Made by a program: the position numbers and the translations under genes | Source of the DNA: Adlercreutzia sp. ZJ304 | GTDB taxonomy: Bacteria; Actinomycetota; Coriobacteriia; Coriobacteriales; Eggerthellaceae | Direction: 5' to 3' | DNA length: 64,000 nt | Assembly: GCF_011039075.1 (NCBI RefSeq) | Contig: NZ_JAAKEG010000012.1 | Span: forward strand, 1-64,000 | Shown here: piece by piece, positions 9,730-19,736 of the stretch | How the letters are laid out: every line of letters begins with the position of its first letter | How positions within the stretch are numbered: position 1 is the stretch's first letter | Notes under the pieces: model-generated | What the model was told of the DNA's origin: nothing | Database searches by the model: none | What the model saw: the letters and a program-made list of their open reading frames with translations, nothing else

Positions 9730-10424
9730 GTGAGTCGGTATCGCCTGCATCTAAACATTCGCGCACCGCGCATGCCCGTGTCCATTTCGGGATAAGATGC
9801 AGGCTTCCTCTGCGCGACCTTCGGTTGTCTAAGCGAAATCTTATATACAAAACCGGTCGCGGTAATTATCTATTTAAAGACAAGTGGCTTCGGTCTAACC
9901 GCAGGTTGTGGGCTAGTCACAAAAAGCGCTGCCTTTTGAACTACGATTTGTCCATGGCGTATTTCAAGCGCCTTTCGCACGAAGATTTTAATAACGCTCT
10001 AGAAAGGTTGCTAGCTAACTTTGCTCAATTACAGCCGGTATACGATTTGCGGGAATTTGACGGAGTGCAGGGCGTATACATGATGATTTTGGATAAATAT
10101 TGCCAAATCTATGTTGGCAAGGCTTGCGGAAAACACGGCATAAAACATCGCATTCTTCGCCATTGGCACAATGCGGTTCCACTAGATAGGTTGCTTTCAG
10201 GCGAGCCAGAGGAATCAATCATGCCAATAGATGCGTTTCGGGCGCTTGATACAACTCGTATATACGCCGCAACTGCATCTACGGCGGCAAATGCGGGGTC
10301 GCTTGAACGCGCTTTAGCCGATGCGGTACCAAATTGTTACAGCTTAAACCGCACCAAAGCAGGCGATTTGACAGGCGGCTTGCACGAAGCTATTCAGCAT
10401 CGCCGCACGCGTTCTCTTCTATAA
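9726..10424 (+). CDS. GIY-YIG-like domain protein
   Basis: The C-terminal 130 residues contain [20 protein letters not shown] followed by IKHRILRHW, which fits the GIY-YIG fold (GVY, YVG, and the Arg on the following helix). Later conserved acidic residues would complete the active site. The N-terminal 90 residues are basic ([20 protein letters not shown]) and unrecognised. The TTG at 9726 overlaps the stop of the preceding gene, suggesting coupling; an ATG at 9954 ([12 protein letters not shown]) would remove the basic region but keep the whole domain. The role is unknown; GIY-YIG proteins are usually nucleases. Confidence 0.6.
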   Translation: MSESVSPASKHSRTAHARVHFGIRCRLPLRDLRLSKRNLIYKTGRGNYLFKDKWLRSNRRLWASHKKRCLLNYDLSMAYFKRLSHEDFNNALERLLANFAQLQPVYDLREFDGVQGVYMMILDKYCQIYVGKACGKHGIKHRILRHWHNAVPLDRLLSGEPEESIMPIDAFRALDTTRIYAATASTAANAGSLERALADAVPNCYSLNRTKAGDLTGGLHEAIQHRRTRSLL

Positions 10425-10431
10425 TAAAGCC
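10420..10431 (+). promoter_or_regulatory. Candidate leaderless -10 box of rsmI
   Basis: TATAAT (10420-10425) lies 6 bases before the ATG of rsmI, so transcription would start at or next to the A of the start codon. There is no Shine-Dalgarno before this ATG. No good -35 box is visible. Confidence 0.4.
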
Positions 10432-11286
10432 ATGAATTCTGACGGAAAAATAACTATAGTTCCTACGCCTATAGGGAATTTGGGCGATATAACTTTGCGC
10501 GCGCTTGAAACTTTGCGCGCATCCGATCTTGTGTGCGCTGAAGATACCCGCATAACTGCGAAATTATTGGCTGCATACGACATATCAAAGCCGCTTATGC
10601 GCCTAGATGAAAATTCGCTTTCCAAGCGCGCTTTAGATGTAATAGCGCGCGCTGCACAAGGCGCAAACATAGCTTATTGCAGCGACGCGGGAATGCCGGG
10701 CGTGTCTGACCCGGGCTTGCGTCTTGTAAGGGCGGCGCGTGAAGCTGGTGTTTCAGTAGAAGTGCTGCCGGGGGCAAGTGCGGCACTTGTTGCTTACGTT
10801 GCAAGTGCCACGGTATGTCCGCGTTTCTATTTCGGGGGCTTTTTTCCGCGCAAAGAAAACGAGCGCCAGCGCACGTTGGAAAATCTGCGCACACTAGATG
10901 CTGCACTTATTTTTTATGAAAGCCCAAACCGTCTTGTTTCGGCGCTAACTTCAATAGCGCGCACAATGCCTACGCGCCGAATGGCAGTTTGTCGCGAATT
11001 AACTAAGCTGCATGAAGAAATAGTTTGCGCAACTGCCGAGCAAGCGTGCAACATTTTTGCAAAACGCGAAGCCGCCAGCTCTATAAAAGGCGAGATAGTT
11101 CTTGTTATAGATCCGCCAGATGAATCCGAAAATAAACCTAGTGCTGCCGATTTAGAGCAGCGTGCATCTGAGCTAATCAGCCAAGGTGCGCGCACAAAAG
11201 AAGCGGCAAAATGCCTTGCGACAGAATTTGGCATATCGAAAAATACCGCCTACGATTTGGTTATGAAGGCGGCAAATAGCAAATGA
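10432..11286 (+). CDS. rsmI: 16S rRNA (cytidine-1402-2'-O)-methyltransferase RsmI
   Basis: The 284-residue protein has the tetrapyrrole-methylase fold of RsmI: IVPTPIGNLGDITLRALETL at the start, AEDTRIT, YCSDAGMPGVSDPG and LPGASA, FYESPNR and REITKLHEE-type segment (CRELTKLHEEI). It methylates the 2'-O of C1402 in the decoding centre of 16S rRNA together with RsmH. Length is normal for the family. It probably forms a unit with the following metallopeptidase gene, whose ATG overlaps its stop by 4 bases. Confidence 0.95.
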   Translation: MNSDGKITIVPTPIGNLGDITLRALETLRASDLVCAEDTRITAKLLAAYDISKPLMRLDENSLSKRALDVIARAAQGANIAYCSDAGMPGVSDPGLRLVRAAREAGVSVEVLPGASAALVAYVASATVCPRFYFGGFFPRKENERQRTLENLRTLDAALIFYESPNRLVSALTSIARTMPTRRMAVCRELTKLHEEIVCATAEQACNIFAKREAASSIKGEIVLVIDPPDESENKPSAADLEQRASELISQGARTKEAAKCLATEFGISKNTAYDLVMKAANSK

Positions 11287-11843
11287 AAGCTAAGGAACAA
11301 GCGCAATTAGTCAGTGTGGCAGGTTTTGATATATGGCTTAGTCGCAAACGAATTAAAAATATGAATCTTCGCATAAAGCCACCTGATGGTCGCATAGAAG
11401 TATCTGCACCAATGCATATGCCTATGCGCGATATAGAGCGCTTTATTACCCAAAAGCAAAACTGGATACGCCGCCAACAGTTGGCTGTTGTAAATTCGCC
11501 AGCGTTTCGTGCAGAACAAGCTAGTGCAGAAGAGCAGAAAGAATGGAAGGCGGTGGTTAGCGCCTGTGTGCCGCCGCTTGTGCAAGCGTGGGAGCCAATA
11601 ATGGGGGTGCACGCTACCAAATTGGTGTATCGAAATATGAAAAGCAGATGGGGTAGCTGTCAACCTGCTACTGGTCGTATTTGCATCAATACCCGTCTTG
11701 CGCTATATCCGCCGGAATGCTTGGAATATGTGGTTGTGCACGAATTGTGTCATTTGCTAGAGGGCGGTCATGGTAAACGCTTTCATAAGCTAATGGATTC
11801 TTTTATGCCCGATTGGCGCGACCGTCGCGCAAAGCTGCGCTAG
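11283..11843 (+). CDS. YgjP-like (M48/WLM) zinc metallopeptidase
   Basis: The 186-residue protein has the DUF45 layout: an N-terminal SRKRIKNMNLRIKPPDGRIEVS strand region, the RNMKSRWGSC motif, and the zinc site VVHELCHLLEGGHGKRFH, where two His, a Glu and a distal His fit a gluzincin centre. The cellular substrate of this family is not established. Its ATG overlaps the rsmI stop as ATGA, so the two are translationally coupled. No signal peptide or membrane segment is present. Confidence 0.88.
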   Translation: MKAKEQAQLVSVAGFDIWLSRKRIKNMNLRIKPPDGRIEVSAPMHMPMRDIERFITQKQNWIRRQQLAVVNSPAFRAEQASAEEQKEWKAVVSACVPPLVQAWEPIMGVHATKLVYRNMKSRWGSCQPATGRICINTRLALYPPECLEYVVVHELCHLLEGGHGKRFHKLMDSFMPDWRDRRAKLR

Positions 11844-12002
11844 CGGCTTAAAGTTGGTAAGCGCATAGATTTTCATTGAGGCTGGGCTTAACATGTGATA
11901 TTGTGTTCGCGTTTCGAATTTCTAAAAGAATCAAACGATCAATTCATTCGATTCGCCTATAAGGGTCAAATTTACCTAGGCATTCATGACGAAGGGAACA
12001 AT

Positions 12003-12683
12003 GTGAAATTCTTTCTCGATACTGCGGATTTGTCCGAGATTGAAGAAGCTGCGGCTTGGGGAGTGCTTGCAGGAGTTACAACTAATCCAACACTCTATTC
12101 TCGCATCGGCGGCAAATTGGCTGATTTTCCGAACCACATAAAGCGCATTTGCGAAACGGTAGGACCAGATTGCCCCGTATCTGCTGAAACTGTAGCTATG
12201 ACGCGCGATGAAATAGTGCGCGACGGGCGCGAGCTTGCAGCTATAGCTCCTAATGTTGTTGTGAAAGTGCCAACTATTGTTGAAGGTTTAGCTGCTACGC
12301 GCACTTTGGCTAACGAAGGCATTCGCGTAAATATGACACTTTGCTTCACAGTGCCGCAAGCCATGTTAGCAGCGCGTTCTGGTGCGCGTTATATTTCTCC
12401 ATTTATTGGTCGTTTTGACGATATATCGGAAGATGGTATAGATCAGGTGGCGCAGATTGTGGGAGCCATCAATAATTACGATTTTACGGGAAGCACCGTA
12501 AACGGTGAGCAAATAGAAGTTATAGCTGCCAGCATTCGCAGCGCAAATCATGTAACAAAATGCGCATTAATGGGTGCCGATGTAGCCACTGTTCCTTTTG
12601 CGGTGTTACAAAAAATGGTGAAGCATCCGCTTACTGATGCGGGTATACAAAGCTTCCTGAACGACTGGGAGAAAGTAAAGTAG
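12003..12683 (+). CDS. fsa: Transaldolase-like / fructose-6-phosphate aldolase-type protein
   Basis: The 226-residue protein matches the short transaldolase/FSA subgroup: KFFLDTADLSEIEEAAAWG, GVTTNPTL, the Schiff-base lysine in NVVVKVP, NMTLCFTVPQAMLAARSGA and SPFIGRFDD. It would cleave or transfer a dihydroxyacetone unit on sugar phosphates in the cytoplasm. I start at the GTG at 12003 because GAAGGGAACAAT precedes it and the protein then begins at the conserved KFFLDT; an upstream in-frame extension to 11895 has no family similarity. Transaldolase and aldolase activity cannot be told apart by eye. It lies directly upstream of rho. Confidence 0.9.
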   Translation: MKFFLDTADLSEIEEAAAWGVLAGVTTNPTLYSRIGGKLADFPNHIKRICETVGPDCPVSAETVAMTRDEIVRDGRELAAIAPNVVVKVPTIVEGLAATRTLANEGIRVNMTLCFTVPQAMLAARSGARYISPFIGRFDDISEDGIDQVAQIVGAINNYDFTGSTVNGEQIEVIAASIRSANHVTKCALMGADVATVPFAVLQKMVKHPLTDAGIQSFLNDWEKVK

Positions 12684-14654
12684 ATGGCAGACGAAACAAA
12701 AACTACAGAAGCACCGGCTGAGGCTCCTAAAAAGAAGCGCGGTCGTCCTACGAAAGCGGAAATGGAAGCGCGCAAGGCGGCTGAAGCTGAGGCAACAGTT
12801 GCCGATAACAGCGAACAGGTAGCACCGCAGAAGAAAACTCGCACTAGAAAAACCGCTGCAAAAAAGGAAGAAGCAGCGCCCGAACCCGAAAAGAAAAAGA
12901 CCACTAGAAGGGCGAAGGCTGCAACTAAAGAAACCAAAGAAGCTAAAGAGACTGCGGAAGCTAAAGAAGCTGCGGAAACTGTAGCGGAAGTTGAGGAAAA
13001 GCCAAAGAGACGCGGTCGTCCTCGTAAAGCAGAAGCAGAAACAGAAGCGAAATCAACCGAAGTCAAAGAAACCAAAGAAACCAAACCCGACGATAATTCC
13101 ACTCAGGGTCCAGCAGAAAAACCCGCCGAAGCTGAAACTGAAGTTGCAGTTGCAGCAGAAACTATTGAGTCTGAGCAAAACCGCGAAGCAGATCAAACAT
13201 CAGATTCAAGCGAAGAACGTTCTCCCAAGCGTTCTGTAAAAGCTGATAGCACACAGCAAAATCAGCAGAACAGCAATCAGACAAACCACAGCAATCATAA
13301 CAATCGAAATAATCGCAATCGCAATCGTCGCCAGCGCGACAATCGTCAGCGCGAATATACTCCAAGCGTTAGTCGCGAAGATTTAGAAGAACTTAAACTT
13401 CCCGAATTGCGCGAAAAAGCCGCCGAGTTGAATATAGATGCATCCGGTATGAAAAAAGCCGATATGGTGGAGACGATATACAAAACTCTTGCCATAGCTG
13501 AAGGCTTTTTAGAGGTCGGCGGCATTTTAGACATACTGCAAGATGGCTACGGCTTCTTGCGCACCGATGGCTATTTGCCAAGCGAACACGATGTCTATGT
13601 TGGTCTTTCTACAATTCGCCGCAATGGTCTTCGCAAAGGCGATTTTGTTACCGGTCAGACACGTCCAGCTCGTGAAGGCGAAAAGTTTGCAGCCATTCAA
13701 AAAGTTCTAACTATTAACGGAATTCCTATTGAAGAGATTGAGCGTCGCCCGAAATTCTCAGAGCTTACGCCGGTATTTCCTGACGAGCGCCTTCTTATGG
13801 AGCACGGCAAAAATACAATTACCGCACGCGTTATCGATTTAGCGGCACCTATTGGCAAAGGTCAGCGCGGGCTTATTGTTTCTCCGCCGAAAGCGGGTAA
13901 AACTACCGTATTAAAAGACATTGCAGCTGCAATAACGGCAAATAACCCTGAAGCTCATCTGATGTATTTAGGCATAGATGAACGCCCCGAAGAAGCAACC
14001 GATATGGAGCGCTCTATTAAGGGCGAGGTTGTCTCTTCCACATTCGACATGCCTTCCGAAAACCATATTCAAGTGGCTGAACTTGTTATAGAACGCGCTA
14101 AGCGCTTGGTAGAGCAGGGCAAAGATGTTGTTATCTTGCTAGACTCTATTACTCGTTTGGCACGCGCTTACAACTTGGCTCAACCTGCAAGTGGGCGCGT
14201 GCTTTCCGGTGGCGTAGATTCCACGGCGTTGTATCCGCCAAAGCGCTTCTTGGGCGCAGCCCGCAACATTGAAAACGGCGGTAGCCTTACTATTTTGGCA
14301 TCGGCTCTTATTGACACCGGTTCTAAGATGGACGAAGTTATATTCGAGGAATTCAAGGGCACCGGCAATATGGAGCTGAAGCTAGATCGTTATTTGGCTG
14401 ATCGTCGCATATTCCCGGCAATCGATCCTGTGTCATCTGGTACACGCAAAGAAGAATTGTTGCTTGACAGCCAAGAGGCACCACTTATTTGGGCTGTACG
14501 GCGCATACTTGCCAATATGAACAACACCGAGCGCGCGATGGATATGCTAATCAAATCGCTCAAGCAGACCGATACAAATACAGAATTCTTGCTGCGTACT
14601 GCGAAGAAAGCCCAGATGCATCAAGGCAGAACAGACGAGAACTTCGAATTCTAA
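12684..14654 (+). CDS. rho: Transcription termination factor Rho with basic N-terminal extension
   Basis: The 656-residue protein has the normal Rho core: Rho_N helical domain ([15 protein letters not shown], about 235-275), the cold-shock RNA-binding domain ([18 protein letters not shown]), and the RecA-like motor with Walker [11 protein letters not shown], Walker [17 protein letters not shown] and the Q/R loop region [10 protein letters not shown]. The first 230 residues are an extension rich in Lys, Glu and Ala with AT-hook-like KKRGRPTK and RRGRPRKAE, ending in an Asn/Arg-rich tract. Such insertions are common in actinobacterial Rho and may add RNA contacts. The ATG directly follows the stop of the aldolase gene. 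Confidence 0.96.
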   Translation: MADETKTTEAPAEAPKKKRGRPTKAEMEARKAAEAEATVADNSEQVAPQKKTRTRKTAAKKEEAAPEPEKKKTTRRAKAATKETKEAKETAEAKEAAETVAEVEEKPKRRGRPRKAEAETEAKSTEVKETKETKPDDNSTQGPAEKPAEAETEVAVAAETIESEQNREADQTSDSSEERSPKRSVKADSTQQNQQNSNQTNHSNHNNRNNRNRNRRQRDNRQREYTPSVSREDLEELKLPELREKAAELNIDASGMKKADMVETIYKTLAIAEGFLEVGGILDILQDGYGFLRTDGYLPSEHDVYVGLSTIRRNGLRKGDFVTGQTRPAREGEKFAAIQKVLTINGIPIEEIERRPKFSELTPVFPDERLLMEHGKNTITARVIDLAAPIGKGQRGLIVSPPKAGKTTVLKDIAAAITANNPEAHLMYLGIDERPEEATDMERSIKGEVVSSTFDMPSENHIQVAELVIERAKRLVEQGKDVVILLDSITRLARAYNLAQPASGRVLSGGVDSTALYPPKRFLGAARNIENGGSLTILASALIDTGSKMDEVIFEEFKGTGNMELKLDRYLADRRIFPAIDPVSSGTRKEELLLDSQEAPLIWAVRRILANMNNTERAMDMLIKSLKQTDTNTEFLLRTAKKAQMHQGRTDENFEF

Positions 14655-14664
14655 GTGGGTTTAT

Positions 14665-15672
14665 ATGGAAACCGAAAACCGCAATCCATACAACGAGCAA
14701 TACGGCGTACAACAGCCAGTTAAAGCCAAAAGCGGCAAGGGTTGGATAGTTGGCATAGTTGTAGCACTTGCCATTATGGTTGTATGTATTGTTTCTGTAG
14801 TGTCTTGCTCGGCTGCTATAGGAACAATTGCAAATCCGTTTTCATCGTTAGCATCTTCAAGCCCTGCAGTTTCAATAAACAGCCCTAGCGTAGCTGTTAT
14901 CGACATTGATGGAACAATTCAATACGACGGCACGTCTTGCAGCCCTGAGGGTTTGAAAGACATGCTTGATAGAGCTGCCGAAAACAACAATATAAAGGCT
15001 GTTGTTCTTCGCGTGAATTCTGGTGGTGGCGTGGCTACTGCCGGCGAAGAAATGACTGAATACGTGAAGAATTTTGAAAAGCCAATAGTGGTTTCAAGCG
15101 CTGCCACAAATGCTAGCGCTGCATATGAAATAAGTTCGCAAGCCGATTACATATTTGTAGATAAGACTACTGCAATAGGTTCTATCGGTGTAATTATGCA
15201 GGTTACAGATTTGTCGGGTCTTTACGACAAACTTGGAATCAATATAGATAACATTACGTCGGCAAATTCTAAAGATGCTGGCGGTGGTTCGCGACCTCTA
15301 ACTGAAGAAGAGCGTAATTGGTACCAGTCAATGGTTGACCAAATTAACGATTTATTTATTCAAACGGTTGCCGATGGGCGCAACATGGATGAAGACGAAG
15401 TTAGAAGTTTGGCAACTGGTCTTCTATTTACGGGTGTAGATGCTGTTGAAAATGGGCTAGCCGACGAAATAGGGCTTTTTGAAGATGCTATTTCAAAGGC
15501 AAGTGAATTGGCTGGCTTTGACCACGAATTGCCAACCGTTTCGCTTGAGTCCGACACAAGCGATTTGATGGAGCTTCTTGATATGCTTGGAGCATCCGAG
15601 AAAAGCAACGACAGCGCTGCTGCGCTTCGCGCTATAGCTGATAGATTGGAAGTGAACGGTGCACTGGGATAA
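14665..15672 (+). CDS. sppA: SppA-type signal peptide peptidase (S49)
   Basis: The 335-residue protein has a cytoplasmic N-terminus, one membrane segment (about residues 28-50, WIVGIVVALAIMVVCIVSVV) and an S49 protease domain outside: VAVIDIDGTIQYDG, VVLRVNSGGG, the catalytic serine region ATNASAAYEISSQADY, GSIGVIMQV, and the lysine region TSANSKDAGG. Family members degrade cleaved signal peptides with a Ser/Lys dyad. Length matches the short Gram-positive SppA. It lies 10 bases after rho and overlaps the upstream edge of the next gene's open frame. Confidence 0.88.
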   Translation: METENRNPYNEQYGVQQPVKAKSGKGWIVGIVVALAIMVVCIVSVVSCSAAIGTIANPFSSLASSSPAVSINSPSVAVIDIDGTIQYDGTSCSPEGLKDMLDRAAENNNIKAVVLRVNSGGGVATAGEEMTEYVKNFEKPIVVSSAATNASAAYEISSQADYIFVDKTTAIGSIGVIMQVTDLSGLYDKLGINIDNITSANSKDAGGGSRPLTEEERNWYQSMVDQINDLFIQTVADGRNMDEDEVRSLATGLLFTGVDAVENGLADEIGLFEDAISKASELAGFDHELPTVSLESDTSDLMELLDMLGASEKSNDSAAALRAIADRLEVNGALG

Positions 15673-15682
15673 AGATGTCGAA

Positions 15683-17704
15683 ATGGTGTGGCCGCATCGC
15701 GCTGTTGTAACGGCGGGCATGCCTTATGGCAATAAGCCTTTGCATTTTGGTCATATAGGTGGAGTTTTTATCCCTGCTGATGCTTTTGCGCGCTTTTTGC
15801 GCGATCGTATTGGCGCTGGCAATGTGCGTTTTGTCTGCGGCACCGACTGCTTTGGGTCGCCCATAAACGAGGGCTATCGAAAAGCGGTGGAAGCGGGCAC
15901 TTTTAGCGGCACGATAGAGGAATATGTGCAAGCTAACCACGATGCTCAAGCTGATATTCTCAATAAATTCGATGTTTCTCTTGATATATTTCAGGGCTCA
16001 GGCATTGGGCATGCAGGAGAGGTACACCAAGAGCTAACATATGCGTTCATCCGCGGATTATACGAGCGGGGCACTTTAAGGCTCTTGTCCACATTGCAGT
16101 TCTTCGATACGCAGGCAAACACATTTCTAAATGGCAGGCAAGTGCAAGGGCATTGTCCTGTGCAGGGCTGTAAGTCGGAACACGGTTATGCCGACGAATG
16201 CGATTTGGGGCATCAGTATCAGCCAACCGATCTAATAAATCCTATTTCTACTTTAAGCGGTACAGTTCCAGAAATGCGCCCAGTCAGCAATTGGTACTTC
16301 GACTTGCCGGCATTTCGCAACTTCCTTAAAGAATATGTTGCAGAACTTGAACTTGACGATGAAATTCGCAGCGTTGTCCCGCAAACTATAAAAGAGTTTC
16401 TCGGTGCTCCTGTTATTTTTATCAAAAACGAATTTTATTCCGAATACGAATCCGTTGCGGCTAACCTTCCTAAGCACGTTATGCATGAAGCTGAAGGTAA
16501 CAAGCAAAGTTTCAGCTTAGAATTTGAAAACATTGAAGCGCGCGAAGAAGCTTGCGAGAAGCTGTCTGGCGCTGGTATACGCTTTCGCACATCGAAGACA
16601 CTTGTACCGTTCCGTATAACTGGCAATATTGAATGGGGAGTTAAATCTCCTGTGTTAGAGGGTATTGAAGGGCTTACGGTTTGGTGCTGGCCCGAATCTT
16701 TGTGGGCACCTATTTCATTTACAATAGCTGCCAATGATGCGATGGGTCTTCCGCGTAATACATGGCGCGATTTTTGGTGCAGCGAAGATGCGCAAGTTTA
16801 CCAATTTATCGGACAAGATAATCTATATTTCTACGGCGTTGCGCAGCCAGCTATGTGGAAGGCATTGGGTTCTCGTGGCGTTTTTGGTCTGCCCGATTCC
16901 AAGCCACTTTGTCAAACAAAACTAATAGCGAATCATCATTTGCTATTTGGTAAGACGAAGGCATCATCTTCGGGTGCGGTTAAACCACCTAGCGGGGAAG
17001 ATTTGCTTGAATATTACACTGTAGAGCAACTGCGCGCGCATTTCTTAGCGCTCGGTCTAGATCAGAAATCGGTAGCATTTGCACCAAAGCCTTTCGATCC
17101 TAAGCTTACAGACGAACAGCGTGCCGATACACGTGTAGCTGATCCTGTTCAAAAAGAAGGTGCGTTGCTGACAAATGTTTTCAATCGTTTGGCACGCAGT
17201 TGTCTTTATGAGGCGGCACGCAGTTTCGATGGCTACATGCCTGTGGGTCATGTTACAGAGGAATATAGGCTGCGCGCGCAAAGCACTATACATGAATACG
17301 ATGCGCTTATGCATAAAGTTGAACTGCATTCTGTGATGCAATTAGCAGATGAGTTCATACGCTGGTCACAAAAGATTTGGGCGGATGGGGCAAAACGAGT
17401 ATCCAGTATTGAAGGCGAGGGCGCAAGCACCCCAAGCAAAGAGCGCACCCAACTTCTTTGCGATTGCTTCTATTTATTGCGCGTAGCTACATTGTTAATG
17501 CATCCTATATGTCCAAAGGGCTGCGAGACTATATGCGACTATATGGATTTTGATGCGCACGAATTCTTTAGTTGGAACTTCGATTTCGATAGCAATGCAG
17601 AGTTATGTGAAGCGCATGAAATTGATACCGGGTTTCATAAGGTGCATTCGCTTCCACCCCGTTTCGATTTCTTCCCAAAGCATTCTTCGCAGATAAAGGG
17701 TTGA
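15683..17704 (+). CDS. MetRS-like class I aminoacyl-tRNA synthetase with degenerate KMSKS
   Basis: The product (about 673 residues) is built like methionyl-tRNA synthetase: the HIGH motif is LHFGHIGG, a zinc-knuckle region CPVQGCKSEHGYADECDLG follows, then WYFDLPAF, WCWPESLWAPI, FIGQDNLYFYG and a helical anticodon-binding half. The loop that should read KMSKS is GKTKASSSG, so the usual second lysine-containing signature is altered. It may be a divergent synthetase or a paralogue with another role. The ATG at 15683 gives MVWPHRAVVTAGMPYGN; a GTG at 15659 with GGAAG before it would add 8 residues and overlap sppA. A 16-bp direct duplication (GAGCGCACCATTGGTT) covers its stop codon. Confidence 0.75.
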   Translation: MVWPHRAVVTAGMPYGNKPLHFGHIGGVFIPADAFARFLRDRIGAGNVRFVCGTDCFGSPINEGYRKAVEAGTFSGTIEEYVQANHDAQADILNKFDVSLDIFQGSGIGHAGEVHQELTYAFIRGLYERGTLRLLSTLQFFDTQANTFLNGRQVQGHCPVQGCKSEHGYADECDLGHQYQPTDLINPISTLSGTVPEMRPVSNWYFDLPAFRNFLKEYVAELELDDEIRSVVPQTIKEFLGAPVIFIKNEFYSEYESVAANLPKHVMHEAEGNKQSFSLEFENIEAREEACEKLSGAGIRFRTSKTLVPFRITGNIEWGVKSPVLEGIEGLTVWCWPESLWAPISFTIAANDAMGLPRNTWRDFWCSEDAQVYQFIGQDNLYFYGVAQPAMWKALGSRGVFGLPDSKPLCQTKLIANHHLLFGKTKASSSGAVKPPSGEDLLEYYTVEQLRAHFLALGLDQKSVAFAPKPFDPKLTDEQRADTRVADPVQKEGALLTNVFNRLARSCLYEAARSFDGYMPVGHVTEEYRLRAQSTIHEYDALMHKVELHSVMQLADEFIRWSQKIWADGAKRVSSIEGEGASTPSKERTQLLCDCFYLLRVATLLMHPICPKGCETICDYMDFDAHEFFSWNFDFDSNAELCEAHEIDTGFHKVHSLPPRFDFFPKHSSQIKG

Positions 17705-17908
17705 GCGCACCATTGGTTGAGCGCACCATTGGTTGCAGGCGAATCAACCCAGCTAGCATAATGTTTCAATTGCAAGACATGCCATTGGGAACTGGGTATT
17801 GCTCTTCGAATAAATTATGGTCGTATGCGCAGCAAATTTACTTTAGCTGCAAGCACGTCGGCGCGTGCGCTATGCGATAACCTGTACAATTAATTTGAGG
17901 TGTTATGT

Positions 17909-18751
17909 ATGGAATTATCGCTAGAAAATATTGGGCTTCGGCTAAGCGGAAAGACAATCCTAGACGATGTCAGCTTCACTGTGGGCGATGGGCAGTTTAT
18001 GTCAATCTTGGGCGAAAGCGGAGCGGGCAAATCTACCACGCTGAAAGTGATATCGGGGCTAATTTCGCAGGACAGCGGGCGCGTACTTTTCGATGGCTGC
18101 TGCGTCGATGATACGCCTACGCACAAACGCGATATAGCCATAGTGTTTCAAGATATACGGCTTTTTCCCAACATGGATGTGGCGCAAAATGTTGCCTTCC
18201 CTCTAAAGATGCGCAAAGTGGCGAAAGCCGAGCGCATGCGTGTGGCTGAGGAAATGCTGGAAGCTGTGCAACTTGGCGGATATGAAAGCCGGCGCACTTA
18301 CGAATTGTCGGGCGGACAGCAGCAACGTGTGGCGCTGGCGCGTGCTCTGGCGGCAAAGCCACGTGCGCTTTTGCTAGACGAGCCCTTCAGCGGGCTTGAT
18401 GAACAGCTGCGCGAAGAGATGCGCAAACTGGTTTCATCTTTGCACGAGCGCTTCAATATTACTTCTATAATGGTTACGCACGACCCAGACGAGGCGCTTA
18501 CCATGAGCGACTCTATAGTTTTTATGTGCGATGGCAAACTTGTGCAGGTGGGCACCCCGCGCGATATGCTTTTGCACCCAGCGCATAAGGCTGTAGAAGC
18601 TTGTTTCGGCGAAGCATCCGCAATAGAGGGCAGCGTAGAAGCTGGGGTTTTCACCAGCGGAAAACTTGTTATCCCGGCACCAGATGTGGCTGACGGCGCA
18701 GCTGTTCTTGTTCGCGTGCCAGACACGCCGCCATTTGTTCATTCGCTATAA
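17909..18751 (+). CDS. ABC transporter ATP-binding protein (spermidine/molybdate/iron type)
   Basis: The 280-residue ATPase has Walker A GESGAGKSTT, the Q-loop IVFQDIRLFPNM, the signature LSGGQQQRVALARAL, Walker B RALLLDEPFSGLD and the H-loop VTHDPDEA. The C-terminal 50 residues form a short beta-rich tail as in PotA/ModC/FbpC-like importers. No permease or binding protein is next to it, so the substrate cannot be inferred. The ATG at 17909 is 6 bases after GAGGTG; a GTG at 17900 is in frame but too close to the ribosome binding site. TACAAT at 17884 may be the -10 box. Confidence 0.85.
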   Translation: MELSLENIGLRLSGKTILDDVSFTVGDGQFMSILGESGAGKSTTLKVISGLISQDSGRVLFDGCCVDDTPTHKRDIAIVFQDIRLFPNMDVAQNVAFPLKMRKVAKAERMRVAEEMLEAVQLGGYESRRTYELSGGQQQRVALARALAAKPRALLLDEPFSGLDEQLREEMRKLVSSLHERFNITSIMVTHDPDEALTMSDSIVFMCDGKLVQVGTPRDMLLHPAHKAVEACFGEASAIEGSVEAGVFTSGKLVIPAPDVADGAAVLVRVPDTPPFVHSL

Positions 18752-18765
18752 CTTTAACTTAGTGT

Positions 18766-18888
18766 TATAATTCTGCGGTTTCTACTATTACACATGCGTG
18801 TGCGACCTGCTGTCGCTAGTGGCCGCTTGAAAAAGGCTGCGGCTTGCGGGGAAGACCATACGCAGAGGACTAACGAATGGAGAAAAGT
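18766..18888 (+). promoter_or_regulatory. rpsB promoter -10 and leader
   Basis: TATAAT at 18766-18771 sits about 115 bases before rpsB; the -35 region is poor. The leader between them contains short GC-rich complementary stretches (GTGGCCGCTTGAAAAAGGCTGCGGC) that could fold and might be the site of autogenous control, which is known for S2 operons; no known motif is recognised. Confidence 0.35.
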
Positions 18889-19689
18889 ATGGCAACGCCT
18901 ACGAAGGTAAGTATTCAATCGCTACTTGATGCCGGTGCACATTTCGGTCATCAGACTCGCCGCTGGAACCCTAAGATGAAGCCCTACATTTTTGGAAGCC
19001 GTGGCGATATTTATATCATCGACCTAAAGCAAACTCTAGTTGGGCTAGACAAGGTTTACAGCTACGTTTCCGAGCTTACTCGCAAGGGTGGCACCGTTTT
19101 GTTTGTGGGCACAAAGAAACAAGCTCAGGAATCTATTGCTGATGCGGCTAATCGTTGCGGTATGCCGTATGTAAATTCTCGCTGGTTAGGCGGCATGCTA
19201 ACCAACTTTGCTACTATCCGCAGTCGCGTAAGCTACATGGAAGACCTTGAAGCGCAAGAAGCCGATGGTCGCATGGCTATGCTGCCCAAGAAAGAGCAAA
19301 TCTTGAAGCGCAAAGAGCTAGCCAAGCTGCAAGCAAACCTTAATGGTATTCGCAACATGAAGCGTGTTCCCGAAGCTGTGTTTGTTATAGACACATGCCG
19401 AGAGGAAATAGCCGTCCACGAAGCTCATCGTTTGAACATTCCTGTGGTCGGCACTCTTGATACCAACTGCGATCCTGATGATGTAGATTATGGCATCCCC
19501 GCAAACGACGATGCTATCCGTAGCGTGAAGCTGCTGTGCGAATTTGTTGCCGATGCTGTTATAGCTGGCACAGGTGCCGATGTTAGCGCTGTGGAAATGG
19601 CGGCGCAGCCAGCCGATACGCAAAACGCTGACGCACAGACTGCCGATGCTCAGGGTGCCGATGCACAAGCTGCTAAGGAAGAGAAATAG
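18889..19689 (+). CDS. rpsB: 30S ribosomal protein S2
   Basis: The 266-residue protein has the S2 hallmarks [45 protein letters not shown] and the nucleotide-binding-like [21 protein letters not shown] use the ATG at 18889, preceded by GGAGAAAAGT; an ATG at 18877 adds MEKS. The C-terminus carries an Ala/Asp/Gln repeat ([14 protein letters not shown]) about 20 residues long that is not part of the conserved fold. It precedes tsf by 47 bases, the usual bacterial order. Confidence 0.97.
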   Translation: MATPTKVSIQSLLDAGAHFGHQTRRWNPKMKPYIFGSRGDIYIIDLKQTLVGLDKVYSYVSELTRKGGTVLFVGTKKQAQESIADAANRCGMPYVNSRWLGGMLTNFATIRSRVSYMEDLEAQEADGRMAMLPKKEQILKRKELAKLQANLNGIRNMKRVPEAVFVIDTCREEIAVHEAHRLNIPVVGTLDTNCDPDDVDYGIPANDDAIRSVKLLCEFVADAVIAGTGADVSAVEMAAQPADTQNADAQTADAQGADAQAAKEEK

Positions 19690-19736
19690 TAATGTAGTTG
19701 GGCTTTTCTTGCCCAAACGATAGACCGGAGGAAACA

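Noticed and set aside
17703-17734. 16-bp direct duplication over the stop codon of the MetRS-like gene as a regulatory site
   Set aside because: Two exact adjacent copies including the stop codon look like a simple slippage duplication with no sign of function.
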